DNA of 37,936 nucleotides from an uncultured Shewanella sp. (GCF_947491715.1 NZ_CANLKR010000045.1:1-37936), one strand, 5' to 3'; positions 17,169 through 25,092 are shown, counted from the stretch's first letter. Translations and numbers: made by a program. Notes: a model not told the origin generated them from the letters alone.

Positions 17169-17436
17169 CTTGCCTTCCTTTGACGGTTATTATTTCTCTT
17201 CTATATGATTAATTATCTATTTTAGAATTGGTTAACTAAAAAATGGCTATTAGAATAGGTTGATTATCTGTTGTCCCTCAACAATACAGTGGGACCAACC
17301 ACAATCAGCTCTTCGTTTTGTCAGTATCCAAGTATTCTTATACTCACTATTTTTCTTTCTACTATGTTCTATCATAAGCTTATTTGCATAAAAATTACCC
17401 TTTATTATTGATGATGTTGAACATTTAAGGATCCTT

Positions 17437-19116
17437 ATGCACCTCATTTTTTCTCTGGCAATAATCGTCAGCGCATTAACAGTAAGCATTAATGCCCAGG
17501 CTTTGAAATCTAATCATTTAATTTTAAGTAACGCCATTATTTACGGCCACAGTCACGCTGATACCATTGTGGTTACTAATGGCAAAATTGTCTATATTGG
17601 TAAAGACGCAACCCCATATTATTCATACAACAGCGAAATTATCGACCTCGAGCAGTCGTATATTATGCCGGGGTTTATTGATAATCATAACCACGTCTTT
17701 GAAGCCGCATCGGAAGCAGGAGGAAACTGTGAATTGAATATAAACTTTTCACTTGAAGCACAGATCCCCGCTCTCAAAAGATGTCGTAGCCAGACCAATT
17801 CAACGGGTTGGATCATGGGTTATGGCTTTTCTTTAGATGCGATTTTAACGTCAAATAACCGCTATACTCCTCTTGAAATCATCGACCGCATTTTTCCAAA
17901 TCAACCCATTGTTATCATGGAGCAAACATCACACTCAATGTGGGTTAATTCTGCGGCATTAACATTGGCCAACATCACCAAAGCGTCTCCAGATCCTCAA
18001 GGAGGAAAAATCCTTAAAGATCAAAAAACGGGTCAACTTAATGGCATATTGCTTGATAACGCAGGCGATATTGTTATGGAAATGGCATGGAATCATTTAG
18101 CTAACCCATTTAATCAAAGTTACGACGGCTTAATCAATGGCCTAGAAGAGGCCTCTATGCACGGTATTACAACTATTGGAGATGGGCGGCTTTACTGGAA
18201 ACGTGGCTGGCTCCAAGTTTGGCTGCAAGTCGAAAAAGACAAAAAGTTAACTTCACGTGTGTCATTGCGGCCATGGATTTATCCAACCGCTCCAATGACA
18301 ACACAACTTAACTTTTTAAAGCAAATACAATCGAGCGATAAATCACGGTTATTGTTAACCAATCAAGTAAAAATGTATAGTGATGGCCTGATCAGCAACG
18401 GCACAGCAAAAATAATTGAGCCTTATAAACAGACCTATATTCCAGATAATCCCAACGGTATCAATTACATTTCCCCACACAAAATGAGCACTTGGCTAAC
18501 CGAATTGAATAAAATAGGTTACAGTGCCCACATTCACGCTATAGGCGATCTAGCAGTACGTGAATCACTCAATGCAATTGAACATATTCGCCAACAGGGA
18601 TCTAAAAAACCGTATACTCTAACACACCTTGAGTTAGTCAATAACCTCGATATTCCTCGGTTTAATACCCTTGATGTCACCGCAGACTTTCAAGTGGGTT
18701 CCGATTACATTGCCCAAAATGATCATCAATGGGCGATACCTTACCTAGGTAGAAAGCGGGCACATGCACTCATGGATCCTCAAGCTATCTTTAATACTGG
18801 CGCTAATGTCACCCTAAGTAGTGATTGGAACGTCAATCCTATTAACCCTCTTGTTGGAATAGCCAATAGTGTAAAAATGGGCTCAACGGGATTACCAGAT
18901 ATCAACACTGCCATTGATGCCTACACCATCAATGCCGCTGAAAGTTTGGGGATAAGTGATATTACCGGCTCACTGACAGTTGGTAAATCAGCAGACTTCG
19001 TCATATTAGAAAACGATATTACCCATCTTTCAATCGATGACATTGCCAACACACCCATCCTCATGACCATATTACAAGGAAAGATTGTCTACGACATTGA
19101 TGATTCCCCCTTTTAA
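17437..19116 (+). CDS. Exported YtcJ-like metal-dependent amidohydrolase
   Basis: A 559-residue member of the amidohydrolase superfamily, YtcJ-like (Amidohydro_3) group. An N-terminal signal peptide (about 1-22, IFSLAIIVSALTVSINAQA) suggests a periplasmic or secreted enzyme. Metal ligands are visible: the H-x-H in MPGFIDNHNHVFEA (about 80-93), HIHAIGD (about 365-371) and the Asp in LSSDWNVNP. The C-terminal beta-domain includes the typical GKSADFVILE. Family members hydrolyse C-N bonds of amides, ureas or formamides; the substrate is unknown. The ATG is preceded by AAGGA about 6 nt upstream. It is convergent with the LysR gene 32 bp away. Confidence 0.88.
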   Translation: MHLIFSLAIIVSALTVSINAQALKSNHLILSNAIIYGHSHADTIVVTNGKIVYIGKDATPYYSYNSEIIDLEQSYIMPGFIDNHNHVFEAASEAGGNCELNINFSLEAQIPALKRCRSQTNSTGWIMGYGFSLDAILTSNNRYTPLEIIDRIFPNQPIVIMEQTSHSMWVNSAALTLANITKASPDPQGGKILKDQKTGQLNGILLDNAGDIVMEMAWNHLANPFNQSYDGLINGLEEASMHGITTIGDGRLYWKRGWLQVWLQVEKDKKLTSRVSLRPWIYPTAPMTTQLNFLKQIQSSDKSRLLLTNQVKMYSDGLISNGTAKIIEPYKQTYIPDNPNGINYISPHKMSTWLTELNKIGYSAHIHAIGDLAVRESLNAIEHIRQQGSKKPYTLTHLELVNNLDIPRFNTLDVTADFQVGSDYIAQNDHQWAIPYLGRKRAHALMDPQAIFNTGANVTLSSDWNVNPINPLVGIANSVKMGSTGLPDINTAIDAYTINAAESLGISDITGSLTVGKSADFVILENDITHLSIDDIANTPILMTILQGKIVYDIDDSPF

Positions 19117-19148
19117 CACCTTATAAAGGTTAGCCATCAGCCATTCCG

Positions 19149-20048
19149 TTAAACAGATTTATTGACGAGTTGATGGTTAACCTTAAACGCATCGATGACT
19201 TGACGACCGTATTGTGAAAACGTTAAGCCATTTCGCCAGCACAGTTCAATACGGCGATCAATAGTCATGGTTTCAAAATCACACTCTAAAGTCAGTAACT
19301 GACCATTAATAATCTCTGCATCCACTAATTCAGCAGGTAAAAAAGCAAAACCTTTACTGTGTTTCAACATGGCTATTAATGGTTGAACATCTGAAAACAA
19401 ACTATAGCGGGCACTAAACCCAGGCATGTGATCCAATAATGATGATTCATTTTGTTGTGCTTCTCCCCACACCAACTCTCGATATTCACCAAGATCAGCA
19501 GTACTGATAACGGGCAGTTTAGCCAGTGGATGAGCGGGGCTACAGACTAATACTTCTTGATAATACCCTAAGCGGCAATATTGAAAATCGGTATGATGGA
19601 GAATATCAGATTCATGGGCAATGATAATATCCACCGAGCCAAGGGTTAAATCTTGCTGCAATTGTGAGAGGTCAGCTCGGTAGACTTCAACACTTATCTG
19701 CGCTAAATCCAATGTAACCGCCAATGGCTGGGTAAAGGCTAAGTCCGGAATATAATTCTCTATTCCAATTCTCAGCACAATAGGCTCTTGCTTAGCAAGC
19801 AACTCGGCACTTTTCTCAAATTGCTCAAGCTGACTCAAGGTATGAATGAGATGAGGCAATAATTGTCTTCCTGCTTGACTTAAACTGGTTCGATTCCCCG
19901 TCCGTTCAAATAACTCAACCCCAAGCTCAATCTCTAAATCTGAGATCCATTGACTCACTTGAGGCTGTTTCTTGCCTAATTGGCGGGCAGCAGACGATAT
20001 TGATCCTCTCGTTGCAAGTAACAATGCTTTAAGATGCAATGAATTCAT
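19149..20048 (-). CDS. LysR-family transcriptional regulator
   Basis: A 299-residue DNA-binding regulator. The N-terminal winged helix-turn-helix is residues 1-60 (ATRGSISSAARQLGKKQPQVSQWISDLEIELGVELFER), followed by a linker helix and a substrate-binding periplasmic-protein-like domain (about 90-290) that senses a small ligand. The HTH is slightly unusual in having KKQPQVSQW where many members have QPAVSRQI. No gene is divergently transcribed from its promoter; it lies 83 bp downstream of the GrpB-family gene and converges on the amidohydrolase gene. Target and inducer are unknown. Confidence 0.9.
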   Translation of the reverse strand: MNSLHLKALLLATRGSISSAARQLGKKQPQVSQWISDLEIELGVELFERTGNRTSLSQAGRQLLPHLIHTLSQLEQFEKSAELLAKQEPIVLRIGIENYIPDLAFTQPLAVTLDLAQISVEVYRADLSQLQQDLTLGSVDIIIAHESDILHHTDFQYCRLGYYQEVLVCSPAHPLAKLPVISTADLGEYRELVWGEAQQNESSLLDHMPGFSARYSLFSDVQPLIAMLKHSKGFAFLPAELVDAEIINGQLLTLECDFETMTIDRRIELCWRNGLTFSQYGRQVIDAFKVNHQLVNKSV

Positions 20049-20131
20049 AAACTCAACTCAATAAAAAAGTATTTTTCATCAAAACTATACATACTTAGCT
20101 TAGCAAGATCATTAATGATGACTGTTTCTGC

Positions 20132-20707
20132 TTACTTTGCCATAAATGTACTACTAGCTTTATCATTATCTATTGTATTTGAATTTTTTATTGCATTAAG
20201 CTCACTGGCTTTGAAGTGACATTGTGCTAAAACATTCGCGATAAATTCACTTTTTGCTTCACAATAGGAATCGACATCTGTTGAAAATTTTTCTGCTAAT
20301 GCTTTTTTAAGTGCAGCATATTCACTTGCCGTTTGAATATTCAGTCTAAGGTGATCCCTAAAGGTAATATGATTTTTTACAGCTAAACAATTCGGGTCGC
20401 AAACATACAAATGATGAGGGTAATCAGGGCTTGCTTGTGAGAACATCTCTCGACCTTCAAGGCCTAGACTTCCTCTATGAGCATAACCCACACTTTTTAA
20501 AGCACTTTTAGTAGACTCAAAATCAGAAAAGTCCGTTAAAATAATATCAATGTCAATGATTGGTTTGGCAGCTAATCCTTCAACCGAGGTACTTCCAACG
20601 TGTTCTATATTGCAATCGATTCCCTTGATTGCATCAGCGAGTCTATTTTCAATGGTTTGAAACCACGTTTTCCAATTTGGAGAATACTCAACGACTTCTA
20701 CATTCAT
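20132..20707 (-). CDS. GrpB family protein (UPF0157, nucleotidyltransferase fold)
   Basis: A 191-residue protein of the GrpB/UPF0157 family. The MNVEVVEYSPNW start and the HVGSTSVEGLAAKPIIDIDIIL stretch (about 30-51; GSTS motif with the D-x-D pair of the nucleotidyltransferase fold) are diagnostic. The activity is unknown; some relatives are fused to dephospho-CoA kinase. The frame opens 35 codons upstream (20812), but that extension is not family-like, so the internal ATG at 20707 is chosen although its ribosome site is weak. GrpB-family genes are often carried on mobile DNA, which suits the mosaic region next to it. Confidence 0.85.
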   Translation of the reverse strand: MNVEVVEYSPNWKTWFQTIENRLADAIKGIDCNIEHVGSTSVEGLAAKPIIDIDIILTDFSDFESTKSALKSVGYAHRGSLGLEGREMFSQASPDYPHHLYVCDPNCLAVKNHITFRDHLRLNIQTASEYAALKKALAEKFSTDVDSYCEAKSEFIANVLAQCHFKASELNAIKNSNTIDNDKASSTFMAK

Positions 20708-21145
20708 TTGAAACCACCACAACCAACCTTTCATCTCAATAATAGCAAATACCTTACGTGACGATAATCGCTCCCATGAACATATTATCTCCCCTTGTAC
20801 CGATGTTTTCAAACGGTGTTCGACAAGATAGTATTCACCTTTCTATAAAGCAGCTTCTTATTGTTTGCTCTCATGACGCCCAAATAAATTTATAGCCAGC
20901 CATTATTAATCAATAACATAATTAGATTTTAGCCAGAATTCATCACTTGGCATTTATCAAATCATGACCTGACTGCTTTTAACGTAATGCCTACTGTTGC
21001 TCTTGAAAAACAAGCGATATTAGGGAAATTAGTGAGTTTTGAAGTGTCAAATATCGACTCAGTTGGCCTTTTATAATATGAGACTGAGGCTCCTAGTCTT
21101 AACGCTTAACATATCCCGATATAATTGAGATACACGCTGCGCGCT

Positions 21146-21166
21146 AGCCTATAGGTATATACTGAC
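21146..21166 (-). repeat. 21-bp fragment matching the dispersed repeat
   Basis: It matches 23193-23213 at 19 of 21 positions in the same orientation (core AGCCTATAGG). The flanks do not align, so it is either a residue of a second copy of the dispersed element or a chance similarity. Together the two copies bracket the cassette-like genes. Confidence 0.4.
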
Positions 21167-21179
21167 AACATTTTGAGAA

Positions 21180-21297
21180 ATGCCGTCGTCGTTTATCTAA
21201 ATGATAGCGATAATTACGCAACTACAGCAATGGTGATAGGACTCTTTTATCAAATAGAAAGTTCAATACTAATCAGGCTTCTTCTTGGACGTGGCAT
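21180..21297 (-). pseudogene. Remnant of a REP-associated (Y1/IS200-like) tyrosine transposase
   Basis: From the ATG at 21297 the minus strand reads MPRPRRSLISIE, very like the canonical N-terminus of REP-associated transposases (MPRPR-x-x-x-ISL). A stop follows at codon 16, and in a shifted frame ESYHHCCSCV continues, recalling the family's TPYYHCVSRCV. The catalytic HUH and Tyr regions are absent. This is the broken 5' end of a transposase gene. The identification rests on remembered family sequence and a short stretch, so it is moderate. Confidence 0.5.
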
Positions 21298-21313
21298 ACC
21301 CTTTTATAAAAAG

Positions 21314-21341
21314 CCCTTTATAAATAACCCTTTATAAATAG
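21314..21341. repeat. Tandem duplication of a 14-bp unit (CCCTTTATAAATA + 1)
   Basis: Two perfect 13-bp copies at 21314-21326 and 21328-21340, preceded by a degenerate third copy (CCCTTTTATAAAAAG, about 21299-21313). It lies between the transposase remnant and the attC-like site. Confidence 0.7.
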
Positions 21342-21363
21342 CAACCTCCAACAGCTACTCGTT

Positions 21364-21476
21364 CATAACGCTTAGTTGGAGGGTTTAGAAAACACCATTA
21401 ATCATGGCTGTCTTTGTTGGTCGTTAAACCACAAACGAAGCAACGCAGTGGAAGCCCAGTAGATTGCTTTGTTAGC
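21364..21476 (-). repeat. attC-like cassette recombination site (downstream of the membrane-protein gene)
   Basis: On the minus strand the gene's stop codon lies inside GCTAACAAAGC (an R''-type end) and 113 nt later the DNA ends in AAGCGTTATG (an R'-type end). Internal AAGCAA/TTGCTT and CCAT/ATGG arms allow folding. Length and ends resemble long attC sites of chromosomal integrons (Vibrio VCR type). Outer arm complementarity is weak, so boundaries are uncertain; a shorter site beginning at GTTTAACG (minus strand, near 21425) is an alternative. Confidence 0.45.
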
Positions 21477-21855
21477 AACTTACAATTGTACAATATACAA
21501 GATCACCGAACCCCCACAAAAATGTACCAAAAATTATTATTCCGGCTTCGAAAAGCCAAATTTTTCTCTGATACTCTTCCCGCCATTCAAGCATTAAAAA
21601 TTTCGATTGAAGTATACCTTCTAAGCGATCTTGCAATGAATTTACTTTATCGGCTTGCTCCTGCGACATAAATTCATTGAGATACACATTATTGAAATCA
21701 CGAAGAGAAATCGTTGTACCAATAATTACAATCAACGCGCCCATTCTTGCTAGTAGTGTTCCCGGAGATTCAGGTTTTACAAAAACTTCTAAAACAATGC
21801 CGATACCTATTGAAAGGAGAGATAAAGTGATGGCTATAACTACATATCGTTTCAT
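21472..21855 (-). CDS. Small integral membrane protein of unknown function, cassette-like
   Basis: 127 residues, family not recognised. Hydrophobic helices are seen at about 4-24, 35-51 and 100-122, with a charged, probably cytoplasmic helix between (about 58-95, QEQADKVNSLQDRLEGILQSK). It is likely an inner-membrane protein. Its stop codon lies within TAACAAAG, and its start is 13 nt from a GCGTTAC motif: exactly the packing of an integron gene cassette. The ribosome site is poor (AGG before the ATG), common for cassette genes. The next gene upstream on the same strand (PD-(D/E)XK-like) is bounded the same way. Confidence 0.7.
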   Translation of the reverse strand: MKRYVVIAITLSLLSIGIGIVLEVFVKPESPGTLLARMGALIVIIGTTISLRDFNNVYLNEFMSQEQADKVNSLQDRLEGILQSKFLMLEWREEYQRKIWLFEAGIIIFGTFLWGFGDLVYCTIVSC

Positions 21856-21867
21856 TCGTTCATACCT

Positions 21868-21935
21868 GTAACGCCCGCAACACGGGAAAATTGGAATGCA
21901 GCAGAAATTTTTCCTTGTACCAGCACTTGTTAAGT
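21868..21935 (-). repeat. attC-like site between the two cassette-like genes
   Basis: On the minus strand it runs from ACTTAAC (matching the RYYYAAC inverse core; it contains the TAA stop of the upstream gene) to GCGTTAC. The inner arms ACAAGGAAAAATT and AATTTTCCCGTGT are complementary at 11 of 13 positions, and the ends TAAC/GTTA also pair. The ~68-nt length, imperfect palindrome and stop-codon overlap fit an integron attC site. No integrase gene is in the window. Confidence 0.6.
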
Positions 21936-22916
21936 GTTTGGTTGGAAATAGTACAGCCCTTTATCTAAAAGTTCCTCGCAAACATAGTGAGGAATGCGCA
22001 TTTCATCTAATTCATTCTTAACTTCAAAATTCATTAACTGTTTTGAATGATTAGGAATTGCATCAACAAACTCCCAAATAATTTCCTTTTTATCATCTCT
22101 TCTCAGTGGATTTGAAAATATAAGATTAAATGATCTTGAGAAGTCCCAATGATTCTTAAGTTTATCCTTGCTCTGATAGTCATGATGACGGTGATACAAA
22201 TTCGTCAACATAACTACATCAACATTCTTATACTCTTCAAATGGGTAGAATGATTCATTGGTAAACAACCCTTGATAGCCATACATGTAGAAAAACCACT
22301 TCTGCATATCAATCCAATCAGCGCAACAGACTGCAAGAACATTCAATTCTTTTGGCCCTGTCGATTCTTTAAACTTGCTGTGAGCAGATACAAGATAATC
22401 TTTTAATTTATTATCCATATGCTGCTGTGTCACAAGTGGCTTATCAGGATCTGCTGCCGGATTACTTTCAGGATCAAACACATCTTTGAGACTTGAGACC
22501 ACGTCCTCAAAATCAACAAGCCTTCCAAACGCACCTATCTTGAAGGAATTTGAATTATCAATTTCATTCTTTTTTGAAAAGTCAGGGCACTTAACTTCTA
22601 TATTGTAGGTTTTCCCATTTAATTCAAAACCACAATCAACATCTTTTGGAGGGTTAATTTTTGGTTCATAAACAAAATTATCGGTATATGTTCGCGCCAA
22701 GTATGCTGCAATTGATGTTTCACATGCGGCTTGAAGGTACTTTGCCTCATCAAAAGTTGAACCTTCAACTTGAAGATCTTTAAACAAGCTTCTCTTCTGT
22801 TTCGTTGTTAGATGTGCTTCTAAATAACCTAGTGCTTCCAATAACCCAATAAGATAAATACTCCCCGAATCTGTAAATAAGTATTCGTTTTCCTGATTTG
22901 TTACCTCTAAGTTCAT
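21930..22916 (-). CDS. PD-(D/E)XK nuclease-like protein of unknown function, cassette-like
   Basis: 328 residues, family not recognised. Residues about 60-115 carry a plausible PD-(D/E)XK nuclease core: a helix with Glu (LQAACETSIAAYLA), then PKDVDCGFEL and YNIEVKCPD, giving D-x12-E-x-K (Asp95, Glu108, Lys110 counted from the upstream ATG at 22919). The rest is soluble, mixed alpha/beta and rich in aromatics. Such folds occur in restriction and anti-phage nucleases; here that is inference. The second of two adjacent ATGs (22916) fits the AAGGAG site better. The stop lies inside ACTTAACAAG, an attC-type end. Confidence 0.65.
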   Translation of the reverse strand: MNLEVTNQENEYLFTDSGSIYLIGLLEALGYLEAHLTTKQKRSLFKDLQVEGSTFDEAKYLQAACETSIAAYLARTYTDNFVYEPKINPPKDVDCGFELNGKTYNIEVKCPDFSKKNEIDNSNSFKIGAFGRLVDFEDVVSSLKDVFDPESNPAADPDKPLVTQQHMDNKLKDYLVSAHSKFKESTGPKELNVLAVCCADWIDMQKWFFYMYGYQGLFTNESFYPFEEYKNVDVVMLTNLYHRHHDYQSKDKLKNHWDFSRSFNLIFSNPLRRDDKKEIIWEFVDAIPNHSKQLMNFEVKNELDEMRIPHYVCEELLDKGLYYFQPNT

Positions 22917-22933
22917 CATCTCTCCTTAGACAC

Positions 22934-23049
22934 ATAACAGCTTATTGAATAGCTGCAGGATAACGTTCTTGGCTGCACATTTATTTCACTCAAACATATC
23001 AGCACACAAAACTATCACCCCAACATTACTTTTGTAAATAAATTGTTAT
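22934..23049 (-). repeat. attC-like inverted repeat upstream of the nuclease-like gene
   Basis: The outer arms on the plus strand, ATAACAGCTTATT (22934-22946) and AATAAATTGTTAT (23037-23049), are complementary at 11 of 13 positions. On the minus strand the element ends in AAGCTGTTATG, 20 nt before the ribosome site of the downstream gene, much like AAGCGTTATG at 21364. The ~116-nt length equals that of long chromosomal-integron attC sites. An inner CAGCT/AGCTG hairpin is also present. Confidence 0.45.
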
Positions 23050-23146
23050 TAATCAAGAACTATCATTGATACAAATCACAGCACTATCAATTCGAAGAAA
23101 CCCACTGCTCTAATGCTTTTGCTTTTTTCTTTTGATTTTCAAAACC

Positions 23147-23237
23147 GTGTGAATACAAAAATAACCATCGGAAACAAGGACGTTTCCGTTTGAGCCTATA
23201 GGGATATATTGACGGCGAGTTATTTTTGTATTTTCAC
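23147..23237. repeat. Dispersed palindromic repeat (Shewanella-type)
   Basis: A 91-bp element whose ends, GTGTGAATACAAAAATAAC (23147-23165) and GTTATTTTTGTATTTTCAC (23219-23237), are near-perfect inverted repeats. Inside is a second hairpin, CGGAAAC-N6-GTTTCCG (23169-23188). The minus strand translates to RRQYIPIGSNGNVLVSDG, a peptide I recall as a recurrent short hypothetical protein in Shewanella genomes, which suggests a genome-wide repeat and not a gene. A short GCCTGC-G-GCAGGC hairpin follows at about 23242-23254. The genus link is from memory only. Confidence 0.65.
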
Positions 23238-23249
23238 AAAAGCCTGCGG

Positions 23250-23428
23250 CAGGCAATTAGCACATCTGAAGTCGTGTCATTCGAATAGACTGACCAATAT
23301 CAAATACGTTATGTATTAAAATGAGTGATTACAGCCCAGCATAAGTAAGTACTTACATCTAACGTCTCTGGACACCTTCCATTAAGTCCAATGTGGATGG
23401 AGATCCACAACCTCAATCTGGGCTTAAT
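23250..23428. other. Intergenic stretch between the repeat element and yaeQ
   Basis: No gene or clear structure is seen here apart from the edge of the REP-like hairpin at its left. It forms the junction between the mosaic region and the housekeeping cluster. Confidence 0.4.
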
Positions 23429-23463
23429 AATAAAAATCATCCTTCATTTGATTCCAATGAAAG
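23429..23463 (-). terminator. Intrinsic terminator downstream of yaeQ
   Basis: On the minus strand CTTTCATT pairs with AATGAAGG (8 bp with one G-U) around a 7-nt loop, followed by ATGATTTTTATTATT. It begins 4 nt past the yaeQ stop codon. Confidence 0.65.
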
Positions 23464-23466
23464 CAA

Positions 23467-24012
23467 TCACCCCCCTTTTAGGCATTCCAGCTCCACACAC
23501 ACGCTGGTGTCATCATTGGACAGCCAGATTTGTCCTTCACTGATATTGTATTGCAGCGTCATATTACGGCTCACCAGCGTGGCCATTTCATTCACGCTTT
23601 CTTCGGGAATGTTATAGATTTCCAAATTATCAAAACGGGCTAAAAGTGCCTCACTTTGCTGCCACCAAATCGGTACGCTACGGCCACCATAAGTGTATAA
23701 AATGACTTTTTTCGCTCGGCCGCAGGCTTTTCTCAGCCATTTTTCATCACTTTGACCAAACTCCACCCATAAATCGATGTCCCCATTAAGCTGCTTATCC
23801 CACAGCTCCGGCTCATCGTCATCGCCACTTAAGCCCTTGGTGAAACATAAAGACTCACTGGCATTAATCACAAAGGCTAATAAACGCACCATCATACGCT
23901 CATCGGTCTCTGAGGGATGTTGAGCCAACATGAGCTGATGATCGTGATAATAATGCCTATCCATATCGGCAATGTGTAATGCCGCTTTAAAAATGGTCGC
24001 TTTCAATGCCAT
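23467..24012 (-). CDS. yaeQ: YaeQ family protein
   Basis: A 181-residue protein, the full length of E. coli YaeQ (181). The N-terminal MALKATIFKAALHIADMDRHYY and LAQHPSETDERMMVRLLAFVINA stretches, and the later DIDLWVEFGQSDEKWLRKACGRAKKVILYTYGG, are family signatures. YaeQ has a PD-(D/E)XK nuclease-like fold (the D-x-W-x-E-x-G and K residues are visible), but no biochemical activity is established; an old proposal as a transcription-elongation factor acting in RfaH suppression is disputed. The ATG has GAGG about 10 nt upstream. It follows a tandem repeat array downstream of the siroheme-synthase gene and has its own terminator. Confidence 0.92.
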   Translation of the reverse strand: MALKATIFKAALHIADMDRHYYHDHQLMLAQHPSETDERMMVRLLAFVINASESLCFTKGLSGDDDEPELWDKQLNGDIDLWVEFGQSDEKWLRKACGRAKKVILYTYGGRSVPIWWQQSEALLARFDNLEIYNIPEESVNEMATLVSRNMTLQYNISEGQIWLSNDDTSVCVELECLKGG

Positions 24013-24090
24013 GCTGCTCGAACCTCGTTATTCTCAGGCTATCATTAAAAAGCGCCAGTTTACGTCAGTGGAGATAAAAGACAATGGCTT

Positions 24091-24186
24091 CCATTCAAAC
24101 TAGTACTTATTCAAGCTAGCCCTTATTCAAGTTCGCTCTCATTCAAGCTGGCTATCATTAAAACTAGCGATTATTTAAAGTTAAAT
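24091..24186. repeat. Six 16-bp degenerate tandem repeats
   Basis: Units start at 24091, 24107, 24123, 24139, 24155 and 24171, with consensus TTATTCAAGCTAGCNC. The inner units are the best conserved; the last runs over the stop codon of the siroheme-synthase-domain gene (24181). The array fills most of the gap before yaeQ. Each unit contains a CTAG or near-CTAG core. This is a small minisatellite and not a CRISPR, because there are no spacers. Confidence 0.85.
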
Positions 24187-25092
24187 GGCGCCTGGTCGTA
24201 AATATTTCGCAAAAGGAAAATGCGCTTGTAACGCCGCCACCGCGCCTTTATTTGCATAAATGAGGCATCGCTCCCCTTGCTCATAGTGCTGCTCAAGCTG
24301 GCTAAAAGGTAATAGGCTTGAACGCGCGGCATCACGACGAACCAGCTCCATTAAAGACGTGGGTAAGGGACAATCTGCATACACAGTGTCTATTTTCTGT
24401 AATAAGGATAACGCCATGAGTGGTAACAGCGCTATTGGGGTCTCATCATCAATCAGTAAAATCTCACCATCAACCGCTAATGAGCCATAAGCTTGTTCAA
24501 AGCATTGGGGAGTTTGGCTATCAAACTTATCACCATTAAGGGCAAAGAAACGCTCCCAAAATAAGCGCCTGTCTTTAAAAGAGGTGAGTGTTTGTTGTAC
24601 CTCCACTCTTTTTTCAGCAACAAAATCAAACAAAGGTGATAAGGATTGCGGTAACCAAGACTCTAACCGTCCTCGAAGTTCTCTGGCAAAAACCGGCGCA
24701 GCCCCTGCCGTACTAATGGCCACTTGCAATTTATTTCTATCGATAATGGAAGGCGTAATAAAGCCGCAATACTCTGGACTATCAACCACGTTAACTAAAA
24801 TGCGCTTCTGCTTTGCAATATTGGCAAGACGAATATTTAATGCTTCATCAGCCGTCGCAATATAAATCAAATCCCAACCTTGTATGTCTTGGTCGGTAAC
24901 CGCTCTTTGCTCAATTGACACCTTAGTTTGCACTTCAAAAACGCGGACCTCTTCACACACCTCAAGGGCAATAACATGAATATTAGCTTCGCTGCGTTGT
25001 AACAGCTCAAGTTTTCTACTCGCCACTTCCCCCGCCCCAATAATGAGAACCTTGAGATCACAAGTATCGATAAAAAGAGGAAAGTATTGCAT
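24181..25092 (-). CDS. Precorrin-2 dehydrogenase / sirohydrochlorin ferrochelatase (siroheme synthase N-domain)
   Basis: A 303-residue stand-alone version of the CysG N-terminal (Met8p-like) module: NAD-dependent oxidation of precorrin-2 and iron insertion, the last steps to siroheme for sulfite and nitrite reductases. It opens with QYFPLFIDTCDLKVLIIGAGEVASRKLELL (Rossmann G-x-G-x-x-A, about 18-25), then the conserved NVVDSPEYCGFITPSIIDRNKLQVAISTAGAAP (about 98-130, including the catalytic Asp of the family) and RELRGRLE. The SAM-dependent methyltransferase half of CysG is absent, so uroporphyrinogen methylation must be done elsewhere. The region after residue 200 is poorly conserved and could be an added domain. 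Confidence 0.92.
   Translation of the reverse strand: MQYFPLFIDTCDLKVLIIGAGEVASRKLELLQRSEANIHVIALEVCEEVRVFEVQTKVSIEQRAVTDQDIQGWDLIYIATADEALNIRLANIAKQKRILVNVVDSPEYCGFITPSIIDRNKLQVAISTAGAAPVFARELRGRLESWLPQSLSPLFDFVAEKRVEVQQTLTSFKDRRLFWERFFALNGDKFDSQTPQCFEQAYGSLAVDGEILLIDDETPIALLPLMALSLLQKIDTVYADCPLPTSLMELVRRDAARSSLLPFSQLEQHYEQGERCLIYANKGAVAALQAHFPFAKYLRPGAI

Larger units (their letters stand above)
20813..21363. other. Gene-poor mosaic region
   Basis: No intact gene. It contains a 29-codon plus-strand reading frame (from ATG 20991) with no recognisable product, a Y1-transposase remnant on the minus strand (about 21180-21297), a 21-bp segment shared with the dispersed repeat at 23.2 kb (21146-21166), and a 14-bp A+T-rich tandem duplication (21314-21341). 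It reads as decayed mobile DNA. Confidence 0.5.

Noticed and set aside
17250..17489. 79-codon minus-strand frame crossing the amidohydrolase start
   Set aside because: Covers the promoter and signal-peptide region of a clear gene on the other strand; composition not protein-like.
20991..21080. Short plus-strand reading frame of 29 codons starting MPTVALEKQAILGK
   Set aside because: No ribosome site and no recognisable family; lies in decayed DNA.
24091..24186. Possible CRISPR array
   Set aside because: The 16-bp units are directly adjacent with no spacers and no cas genes are near.
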